Assembly: GCA_905221605.1 (NCBI GenBank)
Contig: CAJNDS010002376.1
Coordinates: forward strand, 134,501 to 198,500
Length of the DNA stretch: 64,000 bases
Source: Symbiodinium natans
Lineage: Eukaryota > Sar > Dinophyceae > Suessiales > Symbiodiniaceae
Direction: 5' to 3'
Below the pieces are notes generated by a model that worked only from the letters and a program-made list of their open reading frames with translations, had not been told where the DNA came from and ran no database searches. The translations under genes and the position numbers were made by a program. Positions 33,466-43,800 of the stretch are shown here, piece by piece. The number at the start of each line of letters is the position of its first letter. Position 1 is the first letter of the stretch.

Positions 33466-33775
33466 AGATGCCGTACAGGTTACAGGGCAGCTCCGAGGCA
33501 CTTACAACCGACTTTTGTACCCGTGATTTACACCAAACACAACAACACGAGTGTGTAGTTTTCTGGTATGCAGCAATCTGACGTTACATCAAGACCTCCA
33601 GTTCTGCTCCTTACATCCTGCGTATATGTGCGTCTACGCAGAGGTTGCCACATAAGCAGGAAGTAAGGCCTTAAATCCTTGTCACATGGAGCGGACACTC
33701 CCTTACATATGAACGACACCACTTTACTAGTCACCTCCATCCTCCCTTGACCCAGTGACCTATTTCCTTTGGTCA

Positions 33776-35516
33776 GGGCGAGCCTCTTGTTCATGCTGCA
33801 GAGCAAGTGCCGTCCGCCGACGCAGAGCAGTCTGGCAACGAGGAGGCGTTGTTTTGGGCTCTGCCGCTCGGTCGGTCGACTCTTGTGTTTCACGGGCCCC
33901 TGGGCAGGACCAGGCAATTGCTGATCTGCCGGAGGACGCCCAGGCCAGCTCCAATATCCCGGATTCCTACTATGAAGCTGCTTGATCGAACGCTGCACAT
34001 ATGTCGGCTATCATTACCGGCCTTACCGAGTCTTTACCGTATTACCGACCCTGGTCTTCACGCAGAGGTCGCCACTGACAAAGTCGGAAATGGCAAGTGG
34101 CCTTGTGTCCATGTTTGCAACATGTTCCCAAAGGCTCGAGTAGTACATTGGCGATAAAGCCCCTTGTTCTGAAAGCGACATGAACAAAGGGAAGGCAGAA
34201 AGAACCAAAATGCATGCCGTTTGCTTTTTGTTAGGGGGATGCTGCTGGAGAGCTGCTATCTCTAAGAAATATTCAACATACCCCTAGGGCATACCCCTTA
34301 AAAGAAATTAAAGGGCATGGCAAAATCCTCCCTTAGACTCCTTTTAGATTATCCGTTCATAGGTTAAGGAGTATGGGTTTGGGGTATGGTGAGCTATTCT
34401 TAGACTATCAGGAACAGCCGAGCTTGAAACAATGTGTGACGTGAAAAGACCTAACAAAATTTCAGAGGGTGGTTGTGGCAAGACAGCCTAGTCACGGTCT
34501 TGGCTCTAAGACAATTTGAGCTTGAATTGCATAGGGCTTTCTTTTGGCCAGGGCGAGCCTCTTGTTCATGCTGCAGAGCAAGTGCCGTACGCCGACGCAG
34601 AGCAGTCTGGCAACGAGGAGGCGTTGTTTTGGGCTCTGCCGCTCCGTCAGTCAACTCGTGTTTCACGGGCCCCTGGGCAGGACCAGGCAATTGCTGATCT
34701 GCCGGAGGACACCCAGGCCAGCTCCAATATCTCGGATTCCTACTATGAAGCTGCTCGATCGAACGCTGCACATATGTCGGCTATCATTACCGGCCTTACC
34801 GAGTCTTTACCGTATTACCGACCCTGATCTTCACGCAGAGGTCGGTACTGACAAAGTCGGAAATGGCAAGTGGCCTTGTGTCCATGTTTGCAACATGTTC
34901 TCAAAGGCTCGAGTAGTACATTGACGATAAAGCCCTTTGTTCTGAAAGCGACATGAACAAAGGGAAGGCAGAAAGAACCAAAATGCATGGGGATGCTGCT
35001 GGAGAGCTGCTATCTCTAAGAAATAATCAACATACCCCTAGGGCATACCCCTTGAAAGAAATCAAGGGGTATGGCAAAATCCTCCCTGAGACTCCTTTTA
35101 TATTATCCTTTCGTAGGTTAAGGGGTACGGGTTTGGGGTATGGTGAGTTTTTCTTAGACTATCAGGAACAGTCGAGCTTGAAACAATGTGTGACGTGAAA
35201 AGACCTAACAAAATTGCAGAGGGTGGTCGTGACAAGACAGCCTAGTCACGGGCTTGGCTCTAAGACAATTGCATGGGGCTTTCTTTTGGCCAGGGCGAGC
35301 CTCTTGTTCATGCTGCAGAGCAAGTGTCGTCCGCCGACGCAGAGCAGTCTGGCACCGAGGAGGCGTTGTTTTGGGCTCTGCCGCTCGGTCGATCGACTCT
35401 TGTGTTTCACGGGCCCTTGCAGGACCAGGCAATTGCTGATCTGCCGGAGGACGCCCAGGCCAGCTCCAATGTCTCGGATTCCTACTATGAAGCTGCTCGA
35501 TCGAACGCTGCACATA
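33776..35516 (+). repeat. 775/742-bp tandem duplication, 2.3 copies
   Basis: The sequence starting gggcgagcctcttgttcatg at 33776 recurs at 34551 and 35293. Copies 1 and 2 match over their full length apart from small indels; copy 3 matches only to about 35516, then goes its own way. Each copy carries the same exon-like frame. Copies 1 and 2 continue with 'catatgtcggctat', a string also present at 35990, which may mark a breakpoint. Confidence 0.9.
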
Positions 35517-35519
35517 AGG
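35293..35519 (+). CDS. Intact copy of the triplicated exon
   Basis: The frame reads GEPLVHAAEQVSSADAEQSG, then EEALFWALPLG, DQAIADLPEDAQASS and DSYYEAARSNAAHK, ending at CATAAG|GT, a plausible splice donor. The copy at 33776 carries a 2-base insertion in the middle that shifts the frame, and the copy at 34551 has compensating indels but loses the donor. So copy 3 is probably the working exon and the upstream copies are non-functional or alternatives. Protein family not recognised; acidic and Ala-rich. Confidence 0.5.
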
Positions 35520-35829
35520 TACGGGTCTTCCAACACCAATGTGGCACTAGTATAGCGCTAGCTTCGCTCTAGCACTCAGTGTAAGAAGTGTAGTGTTCTT
35601 GAACACAGAGAAAGGTAAGCATTGTAGCATCTGCCATGAACGGTCGCCTGTGGGAAGAGCCACAGCTCAAGAATGGTGGCCGTCCAGATGACCCATGTTG
35701 TTTCGTATCCAAAAATGGCCAGGATCTGCAGCAAAGACAAAGCATTGCTCCCAACCCCGTTTTTGAGCCAATAAGGTTGAAACTGAACGTCAACCCTTAA
35801 TACGTTATTCTATATATTTTTCTTTTGTA

Positions 35830-35930
35830 GAATACTCCGCCGTGTTTGCTACGAAAGCGTGGGTTTTAGATCTACTTGCTCGTCTCCAGTATGGGAAGCC
35901 TTTTGTCATTTTGGACATGAGAGGCGGCCA
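35830..35930 (+). CDS. Candidate exon, unknown protein
   Basis: The frame reads VFATKAWVLDLLARLQYGKP, then FVILDMRG. Looks like a folded hydrophobic segment. Boundaries uncertain. Confidence 0.4.
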
Positions 35931-36192
35931 CCCAACTGCACACATTCCGTGACATATCTTGAATGAGCAGCATTTTTGAAAAATGACCATATGTCGGCTA
36001 TGTGGAAGTCATCATATGCTTCTTGTCCCAAGTGGCACGAAGAGGCCATGAAAAGGTGTTCGCGTGCAAGGTACTAAACGAGGCATTGTTAGGTTTCGGC
36101 AACGAGGCGATAAGAGACGGCCCTGAAATCTTGAATTCGCATGGACCTCCAACGCAAGGGCTCCAAGTCCCCGCAACCAAGTGACATCCCGT

Positions 36193-36346
36193 CAGTTGCT
36201 GAACGCTTTCCACGCCTCGGTTGGAGCCACTTCCCAGGTTGAGGTTCTTGGACCGACATTGGCCGATCCCGAGCAGTTCGACGATGAGGTGCTTCAAACC
36301 GATCCCGGTCTCATTCATGTGCGAAAGAACGTGTGGGTCAGGACTC
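36193..36346 (+). CDS. Candidate exon, unknown protein
   Basis: Fifty codons without interruption: QLLNAFHASVGATSQVEVLG, then ADPEQFDDEVLQTDPGLIHV, then RKNVWVRTP. A second frame directly after it (EAEGVPLENVKAHLAKHLP, stop at about 36410) could be the same protein after a 2-base shift or a very short splice. No family recognised. Confidence 0.45.
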
Positions 36347-36795
36347 CGTAGAGGCCGAGGGTGTGCCGCTGGAGAATGTCAAGGCACACTTGGCAAAGCA
36401 TTTGCCCTAGCCAACTCCTTGTGTGTTTTTTGCCTTTGAGAAGGGCACGCGGGCGAACAGGTTCTCAATGTTCTCAGCTCGACTTCCGAGGCGCCGGAAA
36501 CGTCTCGAAGCGCAGCTCTTTGCCGTGCCCGGTCGCCGCCGGAGGCGTCGAGATCATTGATAGAACATATAGAACTGAGAGGAGAGTACAGAAAACAGAA
36601 CAGAAAACAGAACCATGGGTCAAGAGGGTGGCGGTGTGTCGTGCGAGGAAGGTGGCAGATTCCTGGCCCAAGGGCTCGGAGACGACTGCGGATCGTAAGG
36701 AGGGCAAGGTCAGCTCGTGCAGTGTTCGATCTCCAGTGCCTTGCATCCTGCCAGATGCAAGTTCACGTAGACGTCAGGATCTGAAGCAGGAGGTT

Positions 36796-36892
36796 CCGAT
36801 CAAACATGAGGCCTGCGAAGTATGCGCTGTCACCGAGCCACTGGTGAACTGCACAATCGCTGCGCGAAATTACAGTGCTTTCCGCTGCAGGA
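36796..36892 (+). CDS. Candidate cysteine-rich exon
   Basis: The frame reads KHEACEVCAVTEPLVNC and continues IAARNYSAFRC, with C-x2-C, C and C spacing suggestive of a zinc site. It lies at the end of a 183-codon open frame that is otherwise not convincing. Confidence 0.4.
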
Positions 36893-36909
36893 AGCCAGGC
36901 CACCGGCGG

Positions 36910-38629
36910 TGAAGCGCGAGCTTTCTGGTTTTCCCTCGGAGCGGGGCTTCGCCCCAAGCCCTACGCTCGTTGTTGTTTGGTATTCACTCAGATGCTGACT
37001 GCTGATGGTTATGCAAGAACCTCGCTTGCGGCATTTTGCGGCTATTGCGAGGCGAGGAGGATGCACATTCAACCCTCTTAAAGCGACGCAGACAAGGCCG
37101 AGAGTCCATCAGAGAGAGGCAGCCACGGACACCGAAAGTGAGAGTGGAGAGCCGCCCACAGCCCGAACACAAGGAACACGGGGGATCACCGAGGATTGCT
37201 AAGGAGCCCACAACCGCAACTCCCGAACACGGGGATGATCAGACCGAGAACCACTTGGCCGTCTTGGCCGGGTTCCCCTCACGGGGGGCTTCGTACTGAC
37301 CCGGGATCTGGAGCGCACTTCGGTGCGGCCGCTTCGGGGGATACTACGCTGGCAGAAGGGATAGATAGAGAGCCAGAGACAGAGATTGAGAGATACAGAG
37401 GCAGAGTAAGGGTGAATGGACCGCCTTGCAATTTCCAGGGCGAGTCGGGTCGTTTTCCCTACTTCTTTTTGCAAGAGTTGATGGGTGGCACGGGAAGTTC
37501 GCCTCTTCTGATGCGTGCGTTGTGCACTATGCTGAAGAACTCGATGTTCGCGCGGCGGGGATTGTGATTTTGGACGGTGCATTTCCCGCAAAGTGTTTTC
37601 CCAGGACATGGAGGTCCCCGAAGAGAACGGACAGACCAAGCGGAAGACAAAGCCGGGGCAACTTAAGGAACTGGAGCAAACGAACAAGCTGCTCGCGAGC
37701 TCTTCAACGCTTCGGAGTTGTGTCCGAAACGTCAATCACAGTCTCCACTCCGAAGGCACCGGCAGCATGTCGCTGACGAGACCAGCAGTGTTTCTCAGAG
37801 GTCTGAAGCCTCCAGTGTACAAAAGCAATTCTTGGGTTTGGGCATGGATGCTCTAGGAGGCAAGAGTGGGGGCAGACCGGAGGGGGATGGGGAGGGGGGG
37901 TAATTCGGCTTCCAACAGAGCGGAACCCTAATTGCACGGAGTTAGTTCTATATGAGCACCTGATGACAAGAAAATGACGTGAAAGTGGGATCCGGGGGCA
38001 CTCCAGGTTTTGACTTTAGGGGTGACTGGGTGGCTTGGTTGTGCAAGTGACTCTGCCGAGCTTCGCCAGGGATGAAGCACGATTTCGAGTTCCAACCGTA
38101 GCCATTAATTGTGAAACAAAGACTATTTTGTATCACAGAGGGAGAGGGAGATAATGCTTCCAGGTGACGCGAAGAGGGAAGTGGGCGACGATGGATCCGA
38201 GGGCAGATCTGAGGCTCGCAGCTGCAGATATGAGCAGTGTGTCCATGTGTGTCCTCGTTTCCAACACACTCGGACCCTCGGCATTCATTGGCTTGGCTTT
38301 CCTCCCGTGGTCTCGACTCGACGTGGATCGCCCACTGTTGCATGAACATCACAGTAAGGCTGCAGGGAGGACCAAAACTCGCACACGGGGTGAGTGTCTG
38401 TGTGTGCGCGCCTCTCTAGGCTCGACTGTTGCTTCGAAATTCCTTCGGAAAGGCGAGCGATGTGGTGGGACCTGCAGGAGCTGCAGGAGGCCGACACATC
38501 CTTCTTGCATTTTCGCCTCGTCGCTTCCGTTCGGCACCCTGAGGCCGCATGATGCGGGGCCTCCCACATGCCGATCTGCTACGCTTGGCCGGCCAACTGG
38601 AGCCACAGCCTCAAGCTCCAAGTCTGCCA
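36910..38629. other. Weak coding signals only
   Basis: Possible exon pieces at about 37690-37900 (contains RHRQHVADETSSVSQRSEAS and ends with a TAA) and 38459-38548 (MWWDLQELQEADTSFLHFRL). Frames are short and unlinked. Confidence 0.35.
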
Positions 38630-38649
38630 ATTCGAATGTTGTTGAAGAG

Positions 38650-38910
38650 ACGGCGCTGAATCGTTCGCTGCAGTCCCTGTGGTCGCTGTGTGAGGCATCG
38701 CTATTTGGGAGCTTCCGAGTGGCAATCCATGGCTGTGGCTGCATAGGCTGCATAGGGCTTGTGGAGATCGATGCTAATGCTCTTGTACATCAGTTGCACA
38801 TCAGTGCGATTCAGCGGGTCGGGGGCAGCCAGATGGTCTTCAGAAAGCACAATCTAGAGAAAGCAATTCGGCGTGGCGGCTTTCTTGTGGTTCCTGTGTC
38901 CAAGACCTAA
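38650..38910 (+). CDS. Candidate terminal exon, unknown protein
   Basis: The frame contains SLWSLCEASLFGSFRVAIHG, LVEIDANALVHQLHISAIQR and a basic segment VFRKHNLEKAIRRGGFLVV, ending in a TAA at 38908-38910. It reads like a C-terminal exon. Upstream connection not established. Confidence 0.45.
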   Translation, partial: TALNRSLQSLWSLCEASLFGSFRVAIHGCGCIGCIGLVEIDANALVHQLHISAIQRVGGSQMVFRKHNLEKAIRRGGFLVVPVSKT

Positions 38911-39244
38911 GCTGAAGCAGTGCCCAGCACTGCATCTTCGGGCTGCTATGATGGAACTTCGGTAGATTCTAGATTCGATCTGCGCTGAATGCAAAGCACA
39001 TCGAAGCACCATCATAGTCTCTGCTAGACTTTGTGCGTCTCAGACTTGTGGACTTGTGCTTTCGGGCTCACCTCTCGGGGGCTGAGGTCAGCTGCCAGAA
39101 AAGTGAGAGTTTTGTTTTCACTTCGAAGTGCCTGAACAGCCCAAGTAATCCAAGTATCATGTCACTGTGACGGATCACGTGACATCGCGCCCTTGACCAC
39201 CGTGTGACCGCTGGCAATCGAGTGCTCAGACAACTTCGAGAGCC

Positions 39245-40853
39245 ATGGAGGATGACTACGCCCATCCTTATGAGGCCTCAGCTGTCCGAGCCCGGAGCCG
39301 GAGTCCGGCGTAATTTTCAGATGTTCTCAGGACTCCATCGAGAAGTTTACAACCTACGAGGACTACTTGGACAGTCAGATCACGCCCCAGGACTGCAACC
39401 CTCAATCACAAAGCTGTGAACAATCTCTGAATAGTTTTCTGAACTGAAGGACCGCTTCTACCTGGAAGAAGACGAGCTCGCTAGACAGCTTGTCGAGATT
39501 GGTTGCAGGAAAGGGGAGGCCCGCCCTGGAGATCACATGGCTCTCATGGGGTCACGGGCCCATGGGCTCACTGATATCTTCATTTATCTTCTATACTCTT
39601 TTCCCTTGGTCCTTGCCAGTCCTTCCTCTGCCTTCGCTTTTGCTCGTTGGACTCTGAACAGCTCCCCTCTGAAGGTATTGACGAGGGAGGATTTTGCAGC
39701 AAGGCGAGAAGCAGCCGAGAATGCAAAGAAGGCGAGGGGATTCTCCTGTGGCCTTTCAGATCCGTGCCGCTTGCAGCACCCTGGCAAGGCGCGTTTGCAG
39801 AGCGCGCCGAAGGCCAGACTTTTTTTAATTCAGAATATGGCAGATGTCTTGGCTAGCAGTCGGAGAAAGAGCACTCGTTCGAAGCAGGTTCTGGCAAGTG
39901 CGCAGAAAAAGCTGACGGACTTTCCAGTTCTTCGACATCTTGCATGTAGGGAGGCCAGTGTTGGCTCTCCACAGATATGGCTAGTTTGTGCGAACTCATG
40001 TCGAAGACACATTGATTTTGGGAGGAACTGGTGCGCAGCGGTAAGCTCAGCACCATCATCTTCATCCGCGATAAAAATCATCGTGGGCAGGACACGAAGC
40101 CATGGCTGCAGTAGACGATATTCCATTGAGCGCCAGCAGAATCCACTAACATTCTTTGCCCCCACTTGCCCCACCCTCTTGCTTTTTCCGGAAGAGCTAA
40201 TGACTGTTGCCCCACTTGCCCCACTTTGCTCGTGCGGAAGAGCTAGTTCATTTTCCCCACGCGCCCCAGATCAGCCAACCCCCCCCCCCCCCCCCCCCGT
40301 TTGCCTCACGTTCCCACATGTACGTTGGGCAACCTCCCCTCGACACCGCAAGTGGGGCAAATGGGGCAAGCGGGGCAAGTGGCAGAAATCGGTTAGGGAG
40401 CTAGGGCGCGTGGGCCAAGTGGGGCAAGTGGCAGAAATCAGTTAGAGGCGCTGGTTTCCACGCGCGCTGCGATATTCCGAATATTCCTCAATGCCAGGAG
40501 ATCTCTGGCTACATTGACTATGGCCACCGTCTCAAGACTGAGAACTTCGAGCCGCACTTGCCCCAAGCACGAGTGTCTTGCGAACTCCGAGCTCTTCCCG
40601 CTAGTCCACGTCCTCCCCAGGTACTTCGAGCGCAAGAAGCGCCTCCTTCCCAAGTCGCCTGATCCTTGAGACTCGGATAGTGGCACCTGGGTCCTATTCT
40701 GCCTGACAGTGACCACGTCTGAGGTCGGACTTGTCATTCTACAATTGGGACACGCAGCACTCGACTTCGAACGAGAGCCCCAACTTCCAGATACTGCCGG
40801 ATCACGAGCAGGGTCTGCTCTTCAAAAACAAGCGCGACCGCAAGGCGCACTGA
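39245..40853 (+). CDS. CFAP299: Cilia- and flagella-associated protein 299 orthologue
   Basis: Family known as CFAP299 (C4orf22), a small conserved protein of motile cilia; here it would serve the dinoflagellate flagella. Landmarks: FTTYEDYLDSQITPQ (39331-39390), DRFYLEEDELARQLVEIG (39450-39518), VLTREDFAARREAAE (from 39675), QVLASAQKKLTDFPVL (to 39953), RSGKLSTIIFIRDKN (40025-40090), EISGYIDYGHRLK (40498-40553), YFERKKRLLPK (40621-40653) and SDLSFYNWDTQHSTSNESPN, then GLLFKNKRDRKAH with TGA at 40851-40853. Six introns are exact: three GC-AG, two GA-AG, one GT-AG. The first exon is uncertain: the ATG at 39245 (MEDDYAHPYEAS) would need a 23-base GC-AG intron to reach 39331. The fourth intron (about 39730-39880) is not placed exactly. 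Confidence 0.93.
40091..40497 (+). repeat. CFAP299 intron with inverted repeats and poly-C
   Basis: This 407-base GA-AG intron holds ccccacttgccccac copies at about 40160-40225 and their reverse complement (gtggggcaagtgg) at about 40371-40436, so the arms can pair. A 20-base C tract lies between them (40279-40298). The string ggggcaagtggcagaaatc is also directly repeated near 40374 and 40424. It resembles an inserted foldback element rather than an ordinary short intron. Confidence 0.65.
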
Positions 40854-43800
40854 CGTGTGGGTCGTGATGGCAAGCGGATTCGGCGTAGACTCAGCTTTTT
40901 TCGGACTTGCCGTGGGATGCTCAGGTGCTCAGCGTCGACCCAAGGTCTGAGCCTGGCGACAACTCCAAGCGGCTTGAGGCCCCTTGCAATCGGGCAGACA
41001 ACGGGGAACTGGGAGCACCTCCGGGGACCAGCAGCCTCGATAGGTCCCGACTACGGAGTACATCCAAGCTGCTTGGACAAATTAAAGTCTCAGCTGGTGT
41101 ACGCTGGTTCTTGAACGCAGTCCAGAGCTCGGTTAAAAGGTAGTTATCTTTGACCATATGACGCGAAAGAAGAGCTGAAGCGTGGCTTCCAAACTTTGTC
41201 CCCGTTTCACCTTCAAACAAGTATGTCTCACCTTCTTCACTACCTCCACTCGTTTCAGAGCGGAGTGAGTCGAATTCGACTGCAGTGCCAAAGAAGCTGC
41301 CTCACGCCACCCATGCAAGCTACTCTAGCTACAAAACTCCTGCTGCTCTTCGAATCCCCAGTGGTAGGCCATCCTGGCCCGAGGCTACGGTCCAATGGTA
41401 ACAAGTCGCCATCAGAAACATGGAAACATGCCCAGCCCCACTTGACGAACGTGACACAACGTGACTCAACCAAGAGGAGACAACCCCAGCTAGCTCAACA
41501 CGGCAACCATCAGCAGTTATCATGTTGTCCAGAGCTGACAAGATGGATTCGCCTGCACCGAACCCGGGAAGGCACCAAAAACTAGGATCCGCTTCAACAC
41601 AAGTCCAATTACCCGCCCATACTGTGCGAGGCGGTGGCTCCTCGCCTGCCTCGTTCTGGCACCTTTCCCAGAGTGCAAGAAGGGCGGTCCCGGCTGCTCA
41701 GCGCGACCAATCTCGACAACACATTCGCAGGTCGTGGCTTGGCATCAGAGTGCCGAGGGCCTCGGCTTCGTGGGCTCATTCCAGGCTCTCGCAGCAAAAC
41801 GGCTTGGGAGCTCCGGCTCGTCACGCGTCGTTAAGCAGATCTTGCAGGCCGACAGGGACGCCCAGGTTGCAGCCATCGCCCGGAGGGTGTACCCTGCATC
41901 GCACAGTGGGAAGAAGCTCATCATCAAATTGCCGAAGGCCAGACTCCCGAGACGACAATAACTGCATTGCAGAATGAGACTCGCATGCCGAGACAGAACT
42001 ATGCGAACTATGCAGGCTCTTGGTTTCCAAACGATGGCTGACGTCCCAAAGGCAATTCTCTGCTTGAGGCGAAAGCTCTAGCAAGTGCAGCTGTCCTTGC
42101 AGGAGTCTGTGGTTCAGCCGCTCGAGCTTACGCTAAAACACCAGAAGTTGAATTACTGGGCCGCTCGAACTTTCAAGTGCCCTGCGGAGCATCGCGCGTG
42201 CTAGGTCAGTGTGCACAGTGCACTTGTCCTAAGGAGCTTTCCAAGTCCGGTTACAACGTGAGCGAGGCTGCTCCGGGGTGTGAGCTCCCTCGTGAGATCC
42301 TTCCAAAGTTCTTGGAAATGTTTGAGGTCTTCATCCGCTTCCCAGGAAAGACACCGTGGAAGCGCATTGGCGAGGCCTTTCCGTACTTCCCCCCCCCCGC
42401 CTCCCTCCCTACCCCGTGGCTCATGGCAGCTGACCCAAGCTCGACGCATTTCCCCTGGTCTCTGAAAGTGCTTCAGGTGGCCCACAAGGAGGGTGACTTT
42501 AGGGAAGCAATCAGCTGCCAATACAACTCCTTGATCAGACGCCCGCGCCTTGTCTTGCAGCGTCTTGCAGCATCTTGCCACGGAGGGCGGGGTGCCATCA
42601 TGGTTTCAACAGGCGCGCACTACCTCTACCGCAAGTTCCGCTTCTGGTTCCAGAAGTCGACCCCGGTCCGGGAGCACAGCAAGCCGTGGACAGGGAATCA
42701 CTGCTGGCTGAAGGGATTCGAGAAACTGTGTCCGGCCTTTGGCCCAGGCGCAGCTCGGCTACACGGACACTGAAGGGCAGATTGTTGCTTGGACCTGCAT
42801 TACACTGCGCTTGCCGGGTTGTATAGACGGATAGGAACTATGTCACTTTTTTGAGAGCATCCCGTGAGCTGTGGTGAGCTGTACAGGTGGCGGTCGACGA
42901 CGGGCCGCCAGAGCTCGGTGTAGAACCGCAAGAGCTCAAGGCAACTGACACATCAGCTTTCGCTTTTTTTTGGGTGATCTCGTTCTGAGGGAGAGTTCTG
43001 AGAACGTTGGAACGGGCGGCTTCAGCGCAGGCAATGATGCGACGAAGCGGCTTCCTTCCTGGAAGAAAGCCGCTGCATTGGGTGCCGACGCGGGCGGCTG
43101 TAAAGGGCTTGTATACCTCAAAGAAGGACAGCTCGCACCAGTATCAGCGGGTGGGCGTTGCCGTGCAGTGTCCCAGTGCTTATATTGGGAATGCGAAGGA
43201 CCATCACAGACAGAAGGGTTGGCTCATGAAGCGGAACTTCCAGCAGAGGCACGCTCTGCGAGCTATTTGTCCAAGTTGAGTGCTGCTTCTGCCATGGCTG
43301 GTGCAGGATTGACGCTCACAAGTGGCCCAACACTTAGGAAGAGCAGGGTGGTTTTGGTAGCATGATTCCATGCCTTGCCAAGTCAAGGTGGAACCCCAGA
43401 AAGTATCGCGGGCGCTACATGGAGGTTCAGACAAGGAAGAGGGGCATTGAGCCAGCCTCGGATGACACCACCCGCCACAATGCCGAGACTGTCTTGCAGA
43501 TTGCATCAGGTCACGGGAACGGGCCCATCAAGATGACACGTTCGCTTCAGCTGCACCTGTCAAATGTTAAGAAGTTAAGTGAGTCCACTCAGAGGCAGCG
43601 CTGCCCTGTGCACTCATGGTCTCACCACCAGTACGGAAGAGGGCACGTGCCCAACATTGCCCAACCAATCTGCTTTGGCCAGTGGCCTGCATCTTCTGCA
43701 CATCCACTTGGGAAGCTCAAGCCGTCCAAGGCATCGCATGTTCGCTGGCTCACGCCTGGCTCGAGCTGTCAAGGCTGCATGAAGTCTTCACAATGTCACC

